From NCBI GenBank assembly GCA_964035795.1, contig OZ038320.1, positions 16,758,589-16,822,588 on the forward strand: a stretch of 64,000 nucleotides of DNA, in the 5' to 3' direction. Source of the DNA: Pterobdella sp. o SKG-2022. Its lineage: Eukaryota > Annelida > Clitellata > Hirudinida > Piscicolidae. Every line of letters starts with the position of its first letter. Positions within the stretch are counted from its first letter, which is position 1. Positions 11,154-22,537 of the stretch are shown one piece after another. A program made the translations under genes and the position numbers. The notes below the pieces were generated by a model. The model was not told the origin of the DNA. It searched no databases and saw nothing but the letters and a program-made list of their open reading frames with translations.

Positions 11154-11194
11154 ATGAGTCTTATGAACACACAAACCATAGTTGCTATTGGAGG
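11154..11194 (+). CDS. NMRK: NMRK exon 1
   Basis: Start codon to TIVAIGG. The donor is GTGAGT, leaving phase 2 inside the second Gly codon of the P-loop. A second in-frame ATG lies three codons downstream, so the start could be at 11163 instead. Confidence 0.88.
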
Positions 11195-14100
11195 GTGAGT
11201 GCATTGAAAGAACAAATTGAAAAGTTTCATTGGTTTAGTGTTATATTGATATAATTTTTAGTAAGAAATAGGTTTTATTGTTCGCTCATTGTAAATTCAA
11301 TTTTTAGATTCTAATAATTTTTATTTAAGTAGTACAAGTAATTCTGATGAATATTACTAAAATTACTCATAATCATAACTACTAATAAAGTTTAAATAAA
11401 AGTGATAATGAACTGATAAGATGTTCGGGAGCAGGGAAATCAACTTTGTGTGGTTGGTTGTCAAAAAAATATGAGGGTCTCACTGTGGTACATATGGATA
11501 ATTTCTACAGGGTAATTATGGTATTTATCATAAATTTCAATCTGCATAACAGTAATAGTTAAAATCAACTATATGATAATTTATTAATACAATCTTAATA
11601 CCAATAAAAAAAATTTCATTCTCAATTTTTAGAATTAATTTATTTAAACCATTTAATTAATATTTCAATTGTGAAAACTCAAAGCCATAAGTTTTCAAAT
11701 ATTTTATATATCATATTTTCATATAACTTCTTTTAAATCATTAAAAATCTTTCAACAATGTCATATTCTTGAGGCTTTATGCAAGAGAAGAAAATCTTTC
11801 AAAAATTCTTTTTTATTTAGTTGAGCAGAAATCAAAAAAACATGTATAAAATAACAACTAAATAATTAATCCCTTTGATAGAAACAAACAATAAGCTTGA
11901 AACAAAAAATGTCAGTAACAACAAAACAAATTATAGAAAAAAGTAAAAAAATTGAATTCAAAAATGGATAATTTAAAAGGTACAAAAGTTTTCCAAATCT
12001 TTGAAGTTTGTTGAGACTTCAAAAGGAGCTTCAGACACTTGATATGAATTTTGGGATAACTATCAAACTGATTATAAGATCTGACAGCATCAATATCAGC
12101 ATACTCAAAGAATAAGCTAACTGAGTACTTAAACTGCCTTTATATAGAAAAGTCATTAATTCAGAAAAAGACATAAAGTGCTGGCATCTTTAAAAAATAA
12201 AATTGGTGTTAAAAAGTATTTTGGACTAACTGATTTCCAAGGTTTTACAAAAAATGATGTCATTTAGAGTCAGAAACCCTATTTTGTTTATAATCCCTAC
12301 ATATGCTGAATTAAACTGCTAGACGCCTTCTGAACGACCTTACCTAGTTTATAGGCAATAATAATAATTAGATGTATATATAGCTTTTTACGCGTCGTTT
12401 AAAGGCGCTCTGCTATGAACTGCTTAAAGAGGTAGGTTTTTAAATTTCTATGAAAAATAGGATAGGGAAAAGATTTAAGATAAGGAGGAAGAGAGTTCCA
12501 GAGAAGTGGACCAGAAAAAGAAAAAGCAGATTTAGCATAGGAGTGAGAGAGAGAAATAATGAAAAGTTGAGAACGAGTAGAGGACCGTAGGCCGGCACGT
12601 TTAGGAGGGAGTAAGAGCTTGGAAAAATAGGAAGGGGAAGAAGAGTGAAAAATTTTATACATAAGAGTACAGATTTTGAAAGAAAAGCGAAAGTGAGGAG
12701 GTAGCCAGTGAAGATCGACAAGAGATGGAGAGATATGGGAGAATTTAGGAGTATGAGAAACCAGGCGTGCAGCAGAGTTGAAATCTTTAACTAGAGGGTA
12801 GAGAGTAGATTTAGGAAGATTAAAGTACAAAGAGTTGCAGTAATCAAGTCGAGAGAGAACAAGAGAGCAGACAAGAATCTTAAGAGAGGCATCATCGAGA
12901 TAAGAAGATATCTGTCTGATACGACGTAAGTGAAAAAAACAAGAAAAAGCAACAGAGAGGATTTGAGAATTAAAAGAAAGAGAAGAATCGAGGAGAAAGC
13001 CAAGACAGCGAATAGTGGAGGAATGATAGATAGATAGAGGTCAGAAATTGTAATGGGAGGGAGAGAGGAAGGAAGAGATTTAGACTTGGAAAGATAAATA
13101 AAATTGAATTTCGAGGGATTAAGTTTTAGATGCATGGAGTCACTCCATGAAAGAATAGAAGAAAGACAGAGACTAAGCCTATCAAGAGTAGAAGAAAGGG
13201 AAGAAAGAGGAAAAGAAGAGAAGATGTAGGTGTCGTCGGTAAAAAGCTGACTTTGAAAAGAAAAGATTCGATGAGACAAGGGAGATGAGAGGTATGAAGA
13301 ATAGAGAGAAGAGGTTCAAGAACAGATCCCTGAGGAACATCAAAAAGAACAGAGAATGGAGAAGAAGAGTTGTTAAAAAAAAGATTCGATGAGACAAGGG
13401 AGATGAGAGGTATGAAGAATAGAGAGAAGAGATTCAAGAACAGATCCCTGAGGAACATCAAAAGGAACAGAGAATGGAGAAGAAGAGTTGTTAATAGAAA
13501 CAGCGGAGGAACGGTTAGAAAGATAGGAGGTAAGCCAGGAAAGTGAGAAGCCGGAAATACCAAAAGAGGAGTTGAGATGCTGCAGTAAAAATGAGTGGTC
13601 AACAGTATCAAAAGCAGAAAAGAAGTCAAGAGAAAGGAGAAGAGAAAGCTTACCAGAGTCGGAAGCTAGAAGAGCATCATTAGAGATTTTTAGAAGGCAG
13701 GTTTCAGTAGAGTGAGAAGGTCGAAAACCGGATTGGGTAGGGGGAAGAAGATTGTTAGAAAGAAGAAAGTTTGAAAGTTTGAGGTAAATAGTTTTTTCGA
13801 GAATTTCGGAGAGAAAGGAAAGGTTGGAAATAGGACGGTAGTTGGAGATGATAGAAGAATCGAGAGAAGGTTTTTTCAGTATTGGAGTAACGATAGATGA
13901 TTTAAAGGAGGTGGGAAATTTAGAAGTAGCTAGAGAAAAGTTAATAATATTGATAATAATGGGATAGAAGAAAGAGGAAAGATCATTAAGGATTTTTGGA
14001 GGAATAAGGTCAAGGGAGCAGAAAAATGAAGATACAGATTTGATGATGGAGGTGAGGTTTGTGAAGGTGATGGGTGAAAAGAGAGACAGAGGCAGGAGAA

Positions 14101-17100
14101 GATGCTGAAGGAGTGTGAGATGATGAGCGATTAGTTCTAATAGAAAGAATCTTGTTGTGGAAATAGTTCTGAAAATCTTGAGAAGAAAAAGGAGAAGGAG
14201 GGGATTGTTTGGAGAGAATGCGATTGAGATTTTTCCAACGAGAGGAAGAAGAAGAAGCAGAGTTGATGGAAGAAATAAGAAAATTTGAGTGTTTGGAGTG
14301 GAAGAGAGAGCGATAGGTTGATAGGTGAGAAAGGCAAAGCACATGAGAAGAAGAAGAGGGAGAGGAACGATAAGAACGTTCGAGCTTGCGTAAAGTACGT
14401 TTGGATGTGACGCATTCACCATCAAACCAAGAAACTTTGAAAAAGGAAAGACGGTAGGTAAAAGCTTTAATAGGAAAAAGCACATTCAAAGTATTAGTGA
14501 AAAGAGAGTTTAGAGCAAAAACAAAGTCATCAACATCAGTGAAAGAAGAAGAGTCAAAAGAAGAAGCCGAAAGAAGTTGGATGAAAAGTGTTTTGTCGAG
14601 TTGAGACCAAGAACGAGTAGATACCTTGACAGTAGAGGAGAGTTTGATGGGGCTGGTGGGGAAAGCAGATTGAATAAAGTAGTGATCAGAGAAGGAGACT
14701 GTGTGAGCAAGTATACTAATGGGCTTGATAAAGGATGATGTGATGAAAAAATCAATGGTGTTGCCAGAGGAATGAGAGGGAAAGTGACAGTGTTGGGAAA
14801 GATTGAAAAGTTCAAGAAGTTCCAGAAATTTGTTAGTGTAGAAATTAGTTTTGATGTTAAATTGGATGTTAAAGTCACCTACCATATAAAAAGGAGACGA
14901 AAGAGTATATAAAAATTCAAGTAAGGCAGAGAAATCATTAATAAATGGAGAGAGAAAAAGAATGAGGTCGATAAATAACAGCAATAAACAGGATGAAAGT
15001 ACCATATTTAAAAGAAGAGACAAAGGATTCAAAAGATTTAAAATTAGGATGAGAAGTTTTAGAAGAGGAAAAGGTAGATTTGTAAAAAAGAGATTCCTCT
15101 ATAAGTGGAAAAAGAGGTAGAAAGGGGATTTTGAAAAGCACGAGCAAGTTCAAGTAAAGAATAATAGGGAGGACAAGCAGAGATGGGAGAAGGAGAAGCA
15201 GATTCATGCCAGGTCTCACTGAGAGCTAGAAAGTCAAGGTTGGAGTCAGAAAGGAGATTGATCACATGAATAAATTTGTTATTAAGAGATCTTATGTTGA
15301 TAAAAGATATATTAATGGATTTAAGAAGTTTAGAAGAATTATTAAATGAGTTGAATGAGTTAGAATTGAGAAAAGAAGATTTAGATTTTAGGTGAGAGGA
15401 GGAGGTAAGAGAGGAATGAGGGAATGTAGAACTGGAGAAAGTAGAAGTAGAGGATGATGAAATACTATTGAGAACAGAAGAACTACAAGATTTGAGATTG
15501 AAGAAAAAAACGCGCCGCCTGACAGTCCGAGGAGGGGGAGAAGAGAATTTAGAGAGACTAAGTAGAAAATCCCGAGAGCAGGGCATAGGTTCAGAGTAAA
15601 TACGAGGAACAGAAGAGAAAAAGAAAAGAATTAAGGTTTTCTAAAAAAATTATAATTAAATAGACTAATGAAAACAAAAAATTGAAAATGAAATACCTTA
15701 AAAAAGAGAAAAAGCAGTTCATAGCAAAAAAAAAACCGATAAAGCGGCTACTAAAAGTGCACAATAGAAGTTACTGTTTGTAGTTGGGGATTATAATGGG
15801 CATAATGAACTCAATGCTCTCACTCATAAAGTGTCTAGATGATGTACAAGACATTGAGGATCAACAGATGTGTGAGTAACATCGTAAATCAAACAACGAT
15901 AGTTTAGGTATGCAGAATAATATTATAATCCAATTTTCTGTCTACAATTCTCTAGAAAAATTTTTAATACATTTTTAGTAGCATTTTGCTGTATGCTGCA
16001 GAAATCTTTTTTTTGAAGGTAGACACGTTAAAACGCTTTAAGAGACAAAAAAAAAGATGCTTTCAAAATTCTGCAGTTGAATTTTTACTTTTATTAATAA
16101 AAAAGCTGAGACTCGGGGTTTTTGGTCACCAGAAAAAAATAGATATGACTAACTGGCCAAAAATAATGCATAAAATTCAAGTTCCAGAAAAGCGACTAAA
16201 AGGAAGACCAAAAATACCATGAAGGCTGTGAATTTAACAAAAAAACATCGAGTAGAAGGATTAGCAAAAAAAATATCGAACATTAAACAACTTTAAACAA
16301 AAATTTGAAAAACCTTAATGTAAGAATGCCCTATTCAGTCTTTATGTCTCATATATGTTCGACACAGCTTTACTGAAAAAATAAAATAAATAATCAAAGA
16401 AATAATTTTACTATTAAATATAGGCCATTTTTAATGAATCCATATGTTTACTTTGACACCAAAAGGACATTAGTGATCCACGGCTGCCATGGTTGGAGCA
16501 ATATGAAAGCAAAGTGGCAGATTTTGATTGTGAGATTGATGTTTATACGTTTAACTGTTTATTTAGGTCTTTTATTGAGTATGTGGGTCATATAGAACAT
16601 TATTTTTAAGTAATTTCATAAATTAAATAGGCCAAGATGTACAAGCACTTAGTGCAATCTTATTATGCAACTCTATTTTATGTCATCATCTTAATACAAA
16701 AAAAAACAAAACGATTTTAATTAAACTGGCCTGAAACTAACTGAAACTAAGGTTTTTGAAACCAAGAAGCAGAGTTGTAGATAAAAAATAATTATACCTA
16801 TTTGGTTATCTAATTGAATTTTTTAAAATTTTTACTTGAAAGACCAAAATTTTCATTTGACTTGTTTTTTCCATTTTTTATCTTTCAATTTTTTTAAAAA
16901 ACATTAAAATTAATTCAATCATAATTTTCATCTCCCATTTTAAGCCTTTTTTTCCAATTTCCCATAAAAGATTTCAATTTTATTCAAAATTCTCTCTATT
17001 AAGACGACCTGACTTGCATACTTTGCTCACAGCGCCCCTAGCTATGGACTTTGAAAAGTTTTCAAATCACCTTAATACTATCCAAGGCTTGGTTATTGTA

Positions 17101-18033
17101 GAAGGAATATTTGTTTTTCTTACTCCGTAAGAATAAACCATTAATTCTTATTTTTTTAAAATCAAATATTTTCTATCTACTCATTGAATAATTTATTTTT
17201 TGTATTGATCATTCAATGCAGAGAGATACAAGATAGAATGAAGTTGAAATATTTTTTGAATATTCCCTTTCAGAAAGCATTAACATTAAGAAGGTAGGTT
17301 CCAGTCATGAATAATTCTATATAAATTGCTCATAAATTCATGGTATCTTTTGATAAGAATTTTTTTGAGTTATCTGCAAATAATCTCACTCAACTAAATG
17401 TTTATATAAAGCAATCTTATGTCTAGGTTGTCATAGTTTCTGCGCATAGCTTTCCTAGAGGGAGAAAGGTTTTGAGAAGCCAAAAAAAATCTATATAATT
17501 CATAAAGATCTTATAACAATAATACACAAAAAAATTAAATTTTTATTAGTTCAAGTAATCATATTTCCAACAATAATACAGACAGAAAATAATGAAGTTG
17601 GAAGAACCACTAGATTATTTTGAGAGGGTGGCTTGGCCAATGCATGTGAAGAGTCATCGTGATGCTTTAAATGACTCTTCTATCAGTATGTGGGTGGTCA
17701 TATATAAAATATGTTTAGAAGTATTTGTATTTTCAAGTATAGTGGTGATTAGTTAAAATATAGTTATTAGTTTGAATACCTTTATAAATATACATAGTGG
17801 TAAGTGAAACAAAAAATTTAGTTATTTAAGAGGAAATGAAATATTTTTGATAACTTTAATCTTATAATATTATCAATATAAGTCAATATTATTTTATATA
17901 CGGGAATACTTGTTATTCAGAAATTCTGGAAGACAATCTTGGTTATGAGAAGATAAGAGAAATAGTGTGTGCTGGTGTGGAAGCTCTTTTGAAGATGACC
18001 GTTCAGAGGAATGATACATCTGAGCAGAAATAA
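11154..18033 (+). CDS. NMRK: Nicotinamide riboside kinase (NMRK family), complete 7-exon gene
   Basis: NMRK enzymes phosphorylate nicotinamide riboside to NMN with ATP, a step of NAD+ salvage. Seven exons (11154-11194, 11421-11511, 16466-16556, 17033-17126, 17222-17293, 17582-17685, 17921-18033) join in phase to 606 nt, giving 201 residues plus stop; human NMRK1 has 199. Visible features are a P-loop GGCSGAGKST at residues 13-22 and VVHMDNFYR near 36-44, corresponding to the substrate-binding DDF(F/Y) segment. Further on come DFDCEID and FNSPLAMDFEKF (family: WD.PEA.D), VIVEGIFVF (family: IIEGFLLF), KLKYFLNIPF (RYFLTIPY), RR in the LID, and DYFERVAWPMHVKSH (GYFDGHVWPMYLK). The P-loop is closer to the uridine-kinase GxSGxGKS form than to the vertebrate GVTNSGKTT form. 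AATAAA follows at 18141. Intron 2 carries retrotransposon insertions. Confidence 0.93.
11421..11511 (+). CDS. NMRK: NMRK exon 2 (P-loop, DNFYR)
   Basis: Follows acceptor GATAAG and completes the P-loop with the catalytic Lys-Ser-Thr. Ends TTCTACAGG before donor GTAATT. Confidence 0.9.
11512..12349 (+). other. NMRK intron 2, upstream part
   Basis: AT-rich intron sequence. No element was recognised before the antisense L2/CR1-like insertion. Confidence 0.4.
12350..15650 (-). mobile_element. L2/CR1-like non-LTR retrotransposon, near full-length, inactive
   Basis: Minus-strand frames follow one another in order. The apurinic endonuclease domain comes first (FINIRSLNNKF near 15300, LALSETWH near 15215, VGDFNIQF near 14880, SDHYFI near 14690). 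Reverse transcriptase follows (ILKKPSLDSSIISNYRPISN near 13850, SGFRPSHSTET near 13720, LDFFSAFDTVDHSFLL near 13610, DVPQGSVL near 13460 and again near 13340, FTDDTYIF near 13240). Last is the typical L2/CR1 tail (DLHWLPPHFRFSFK near 12710, LWNSLPPYL near 12495). The sense strand is pyrimidine-rich, giving a Ser/Leu/Phe/Pro-rich product. At least three frameshifts and an internal 118-bp duplication disable it. The 3' end runs into a short (ATT)n tail near 12360, typical of this superfamily. It is antisense inside NMRK intron 2. The 5' boundary is approximate. Confidence 0.9.
13265..13495. repeat. 118-bp tandem duplication inside the L2-like RT domain
   Basis: The segment starting GATTCGATGAGACAAGGGAG at 13265 is repeated at 13383 almost unchanged (a few substitutions). 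It duplicates the DVPQGSVL motif and breaks the RT frame. Confidence 0.9.
15986..16225 (+). mobile_element. Short RT-tail remnant of a non-LTR element
   Basis: A 78-codon frame reads LYAAEIFFLKVDTLKRF, RCFQNSAVEF, LRLGVFGHQKKIDM and EKRLKGRPKIP. This parallels LLYGAE.W..K..TLKRL.AFE.RC.RR....RRL.FFGH..RM....P......GKRKRGRPK.RW of non-LTR polyproteins, with an internal deletion. It lies in NMRK intron 2 in sense orientation. Confidence 0.65.
16466..16556 (+). CDS. NMRK: NMRK exon 3
   Basis: Encodes DISDPRLPWLEQYESKVADF and the following DCEIDVYTFN. The donor GTTTAT at 16557 is chosen because it alone gives the phase needed by exon 4 and restores the FNSPLAMDFEKF motif. Confidence 0.82.
17033..17126 (+). 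CDS. NMRK: NMRK exon 4
   Basis: After acceptor CTCACAG. Contains VIVEGIFVF, the conserved strand with the Glu-Gly pair. Donor GTAAGA. Confidence 0.88.
17222..17293 (+). CDS. NMRK: NMRK exon 5
   Basis: 72-nt exon after AATGCAG, encoding KYFLNIPFQKALTLRR, the start of the LID region. Donor GTAGGT. Confidence 0.88.
17582..17685 (+). CDS. NMRK: NMRK exon 6
   Basis: The acceptor AATACAG is used rather than the ACAG four bases downstream, which would give an immediate stop. Encodes the DYFERVAWPMHV signature. Donor GTATGT. Confidence 0.9.
17921..18033 (+). CDS. NMRK: NMRK exon 7 (terminal)
   Basis: After acceptor TTATTCAG. Encodes ILEDNLGYEKIREIVCAGVE and a short polar tail ending EQK before TAA at 18031-18033. 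Confidence 0.87.
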
Positions 18034-18890
18034 ATAAGAGAAAAACACAAAACTTGAGATTTTTTAATAACTTAGCTTGCCATCGATATCAATTAATTAA
18101 TGGAAACAAATAAGACCAATAACAGAAGTTAACATGATATAATAAAATAAAACAAAAATTAAAGAAATGCTTTTGCTTGCATTGAAAAATTTTTAGGAAA
18201 CTTTTTCTTATCTATTGTTTAATATTTAATTAATTTTTTTCGTTAGTTATTGGCTTTACTCGTGCACTTTTCATTTTTTTATTGGTAGAAAAATGCTCCA
18301 TGCTTCACTGTTTTAGTAAAACTTTATAATATTGATTATTGTTTTAAATTAAATTTTTTTAGTAGAAAAAAAGTAATTTGTGAGGGCATAGCTTAAATAC
18401 GGAAGCTGATTATTTCGTCAAATGCAAAATGTATAAATTTTAATTATTCTATGCCTTATATTTATAAAAATTGTTAGTATTTGATATCAATTTGATCATT
18501 CAATTATGACTTGTGTTTTTGTTGTAGAGAGCTTCAAGAATCGCAATTTTTATCTAGTGGTTCAAAATAGACAAAGCTGATTCTTTAGTTTTCAATTAGG
18601 TGCTTTGCCATTTTTGAGTTTTCATATTTTGGGTGATGTTTATTACAGCTGAATGATTATCAACTATAGGTGGAGTACTTGAATGTTAGATATGCTCCAG
18701 TTTTTATTAGGTCTAGATATAAATATCACAACTTTTTTAAAAAAAAACTCATGCATTTATTTTCCAAAGTAGTGATAAAATTGAATCTGAAAAAAAAGAA
18801 AGAATAAAAAGTTATGATAATAGAAAATTAACTACAAACTGAATAATTAACGAAATTAACTAAAGAAAACAGCATTATATATATACATTT
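18034..18890. other. NMRK 3' flank, AT-rich
   Basis: Contains AATAAA at 18141, the likely polyadenylation signal. Nothing else was recognised. Confidence 0.4.
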
Positions 18891-18899
18891 TTTTTTTTC

Positions 18900-20480
18900 T
18901 TTCATAGTTTTAGGGCACTGAATGTGCGCACCTCTGACAATCCACTTACATGATCCTTGTTTCTAAAAAGAGGCCACGGCTCTAAATGTGAGCTGAATCT
19001 GCATCCACTTTTTCTCGTTTCTAGTTTGATTAATGCTGATCAGGAAACAAATTTTTTTCCCGGAACAACACATTTAAGCTGAGAGTGAAATTTAATAACA
19101 GATTTGGTTTCTATAGTTTTTTATTTCAAATTTTTTATAGAGTGCTGGTCAGAACTACAGTTGCACCAACACGTTGCCAATTTTTCTTTTGTCTTTACTT
19201 TAGCATCAGTAACGGGATATGGCCTGATGTCTTTAGCTCCGGTTATGTCTAGCAGACTTTGTGAACTACCAACTTAAAATGCGTGAGTCACAACAAAATC
19301 GTTTTATGCTTTGATGAAACATTCAGAAGCTGGAGTTTCTGCTGTAGCTGCAAGCAAAAACTCATGTTTTTCAAAAAAAATTATGATAACTGACCAAATT
19401 CTCTTTTTTTCAAAACCATTAATAGCTGTGTTAAGACTCGTAAATATGTTTTGCCAAAAATTGACGTCAGTTGAAATTCTGTAAAAATTCGTCCAGGGAG
19501 TGATCGTAATCAGCTTTGCATTTATGCATTATACGTAGTAAGAGGCTTCATGTTTGTAACATCAAGAGACTGCATTCTGTGTGTACAACGAGGTAGCAGG
19601 CTGTCGCATGATGTCTTTTAGCCAAATCAATCACTTCTAATTTTTTTCATCCAAAATCAACAGAACAGGCTTTTGTACGGAGAGCTTAGCTGCTTCAATG
19701 AAGTTCTTGAACCATTGTGTGAACAATTCCAACTGAATTCTTCCAGTTTTAAAACAAGCATATACTGAATCGGGTGGAGCTCCATCCATCAGTAACATCT
19801 TCATCCGCTGCCAAAGAAATATAGACGTTGGTGGTAAAAATTCACCACCACCACTCATGCACACGATGCCGGTCACAAGTCGACCACGTTCAGCAGAAGA
19901 GAGCACTCCAACCTGTTTTCCCCTTTTGATATAATGATTCTGGTACTCCTTAAATGAAAAAATGGTATACCTTTTTTTTCGCATGGAGTCAATTTATTAT
20001 ATTTCCAATAAATCAAAAAGTTTATTGACGTTGACTTTGTTGAATACAGGCGTCAGATCTGCAAATGTTGGTTCTGGATTGCATAACGTAAGTTTTGGAT
20101 GTCTGAATAAAATCTGATTTAACCAATCTTTTTCTTATATTTCACTTTCCTTATTAGCTCCCTTTTTTATTCTAGCTATAAACCATGTCTTCCAATACCT
20201 CTTGTGGTCAAACCAAATAGTTGCTGCTCCATTTTCAACACATAATTGACTATATCATGTTCAATATACTTGTTCAAAACTATTTTACCTTCTAATCAAA
20301 AATTTACAGCCTTTTCTATCGAAGCGTTTTGCTTATGGGCCACTCTTTCTAATGTTGGCTGAAGAACGTGAAATTACTGACTAGCTTTCTTATATCTCAT
20401 CTTTTTATTTCCGACTGCGTATATCGCTGAAATCTTGTTTTCTCCCGACCACTGTTCTTTGATGTTTTTTTTTATAATCA
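18900..20480 (-). pseudogene. Pogo/Tigger-like DNA transposase, degenerate
   Basis: Minus-strand fragments read through a Tc1/mariner-superfamily pogo-type transposase in order. A helix-turn-helix segment (VGNKKMRYKKASQ then QPTLERVAHKQN, near 20360) is followed by an EHDIVNYVLKMEQQLFGLTT block near 20240 and PEPTFADLTPVFNKVNV near 20050. The intact 115-codon block at 19637-19984 has KRGKQVGVLSSAERGRLVTG, LPPTSIFLWQRMK, FTQWFKNFIEAAK and PVLLILDE; its final Asp is the second catalytic residue position. LEVIDLAKRHHA, LPRCTHRMQSLDV and PGRIFTEFQLTSIFGKTYLR follow near 19620-19450, then a C-terminal tail. Stops and frameshifts separate the blocks, so it is dead. No terminal inverted repeats were identified. 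Confidence 0.88.
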
Positions 20481-20968
20481 CTTGGCAGCTAAAAATTAAT
20501 AGAGCAAAAATGAGAATAGAACGAAAGTGACAGTTTTAACGTGAAATACGGTCTATAAAATTTTTAGAACGTGATCATAAAATCAAGAAAGGCAGTGTGT
20601 AATATGAAAACTAGACTAGACGAATATGGGAACTATTACCCCGTCACAAAACCCCCATATTACTCTAGCAGATGACCTTTAATGAAATCTGTTGAATTTT
20701 TGGCAAATCGCCAGAGTAGCGAGATCAAATTAGAAAAATGGTTAAAGCATATCTGAACAAGATAAAAATTAACAATTTTCACAAAATATTTTACTTTTTT
20801 CCTTCATATGCGTACAAGACAACCGTTGAAGATATTTAACAGACAAAAAGTTATTTCTAATTTATTGAGAAAACTTGTGAAAAATATTTGTATTGATTAT
20901 GCGTCTGAGACCAGAGATTGCTCATTAAATATTCTCATTGTACAATTTTAATAATGAAAACATAGGCG

Positions 20969-21005
<37 letters not shown>

Positions 21006-22260
21006 ATATATACTATATCAAAGGATAATGTAAGATTGTCTTACGAAAAGCTTGGCGTATTAAGTAAATAAATACTTCGTGTTTGTTTCCTTCCATATTA
21101 CCTGTGGCTACCCCACTTTCACCAGTTTCGTTTGTTGATTTTGATTCATAAAAATTTTTATATATTTTTTTGTTTGCATTTTTTTTAGTTCAAAAATTTA
21201 GCATTTTGAAGGCTTTAAAAATTTTTATGTCATCACATTGGTTTTATATTTTCTATTATATCAACATTTCTGCATAAACTATCGAATCTTATAAGTATAA
21301 TTATCAAAAATGTTAATTTATTCCTTTGGCTACATTTAAAGTTCATTGTTTCATTATTACGCACTTATACAACTACCATTTATAAAATGTTATTATGGTT
21401 AGCAATTATGTTTTCTCTTACACTCTTCACCTCAGTGCTTGTTATTAATGTTTAATTTTTACTTCATCATTCACCTGGTATAATGGTCTACATGGAGAGG
21501 CGCTTTGTGAAACTGATCAATTGCGTAATTGAAACCCCAGATAGGAGAGCTCAAATGGTTGACTTTTTTTCTTATTTAATATTCAGACTCTTTGAATATA
21601 TCGCTTTTCTTTGTTGTTTCACGATCAGTTTTTTTGAGTTTAAATAATTTTTAGTTGTGGTCCAATACTGAAAAACAGGGTTTTTTGTTATTAATGATGG
21701 AATGTAATATCCTATATGAAATTTTACAAATGTGCGTGTTTCAGAAACTAAGGTAGACACAGGTCAGATAGTTTTTTTCATGTTTACAATTCTACTGTAC
21801 ATTTTTAGATTATATGTTTTCCCTCTCAATAAAACTCATTCAGGATTTTTGTTAGTTTACATTGAGGTCGACTTTCAGACAAAAGAAGTTTGAGTCCGTT
21901 ATGACAAATCGACGAAAGTTTCAAGTGACCATAAAAATGAAGACGACGGTTTTTCCCCCAAGCACCCACATATTCATACCTTGTACTTTCAATTACTTAT
22001 TTTTTTTTAATTTTTCTTACTTTAACATTTTCATTTTTTTAGCATACTCTCTAAGCTATATGATTACTGCCTTCATAATCCTTCATAAACCTAATTTCGT
22101 CAAAAATACTCTCAAATTCTGAATTTTTTTATTCGTGTATCAATCTAAGAAAATTTTCTCATGAGATTTGTCGTATGAAAAGTAAAATTTTAATAAAACA
22201 GTTTTTAAAATTTCGCTTTTATGTTGAAGAATGAATCTAATTTATTTTAACATTCCAATA
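20481..22260. other. AT-rich intergenic DNA
   Basis: Apart from a (TA)n tract at 20970-21002 and a small 8-nt-arm inverted repeat (AATATGGG/CCCATATT, 20623-20661), no gene or element was recognised. The latter lies close to where the 5' end of the transposon should be. Confidence 0.35.
20970..21002. repeat. (TA)n microsatellite
   Basis: An uninterrupted 33-nt alternating TA run. Confidence 0.95.
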
Positions 22261-22261
22261 T

Positions 22262-22320
22262 AAAACTTCAAAGCTTTCACAGTCAAAACTTTAAAGCTCT
22301 CACAGTCAAAACTTCAAGCT
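22262..22320. repeat. 23-bp tandem repeat, 2.5 copies
   Basis: Units AAAACTT(C/T)AAAGCT(T/C)TCACAGTC at 22262 and 22285, followed by a partial third copy. Confidence 0.8.
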
Positions 22321-22537
22321 ATTTTCATAACATGTTTTAGGTTACTTTTATAAAGGTTATTCCTTTTTTGGATGTTTAGCCCAGTCCATACTATATAAAG
22401 ATTGACTAAATAAAGTGCGCTAAAAATGTTGAATATCATTCCATTAATATCGATTTTATTTGCATTATGAATGAAGTTTCTAAATCTCTACGCTTATAAT
22501 ATTTTTTATTGAACGAATTGCTATATTAAAATTTTAC

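Noticed and set aside
21470..21545. Possible tRNA-derived sequence (TGGTATAATGG-like A box)
   Set aside because: The B-box counterpart is poor and no cloverleaf stems pair, so it cannot be supported as a tRNA or SINE.
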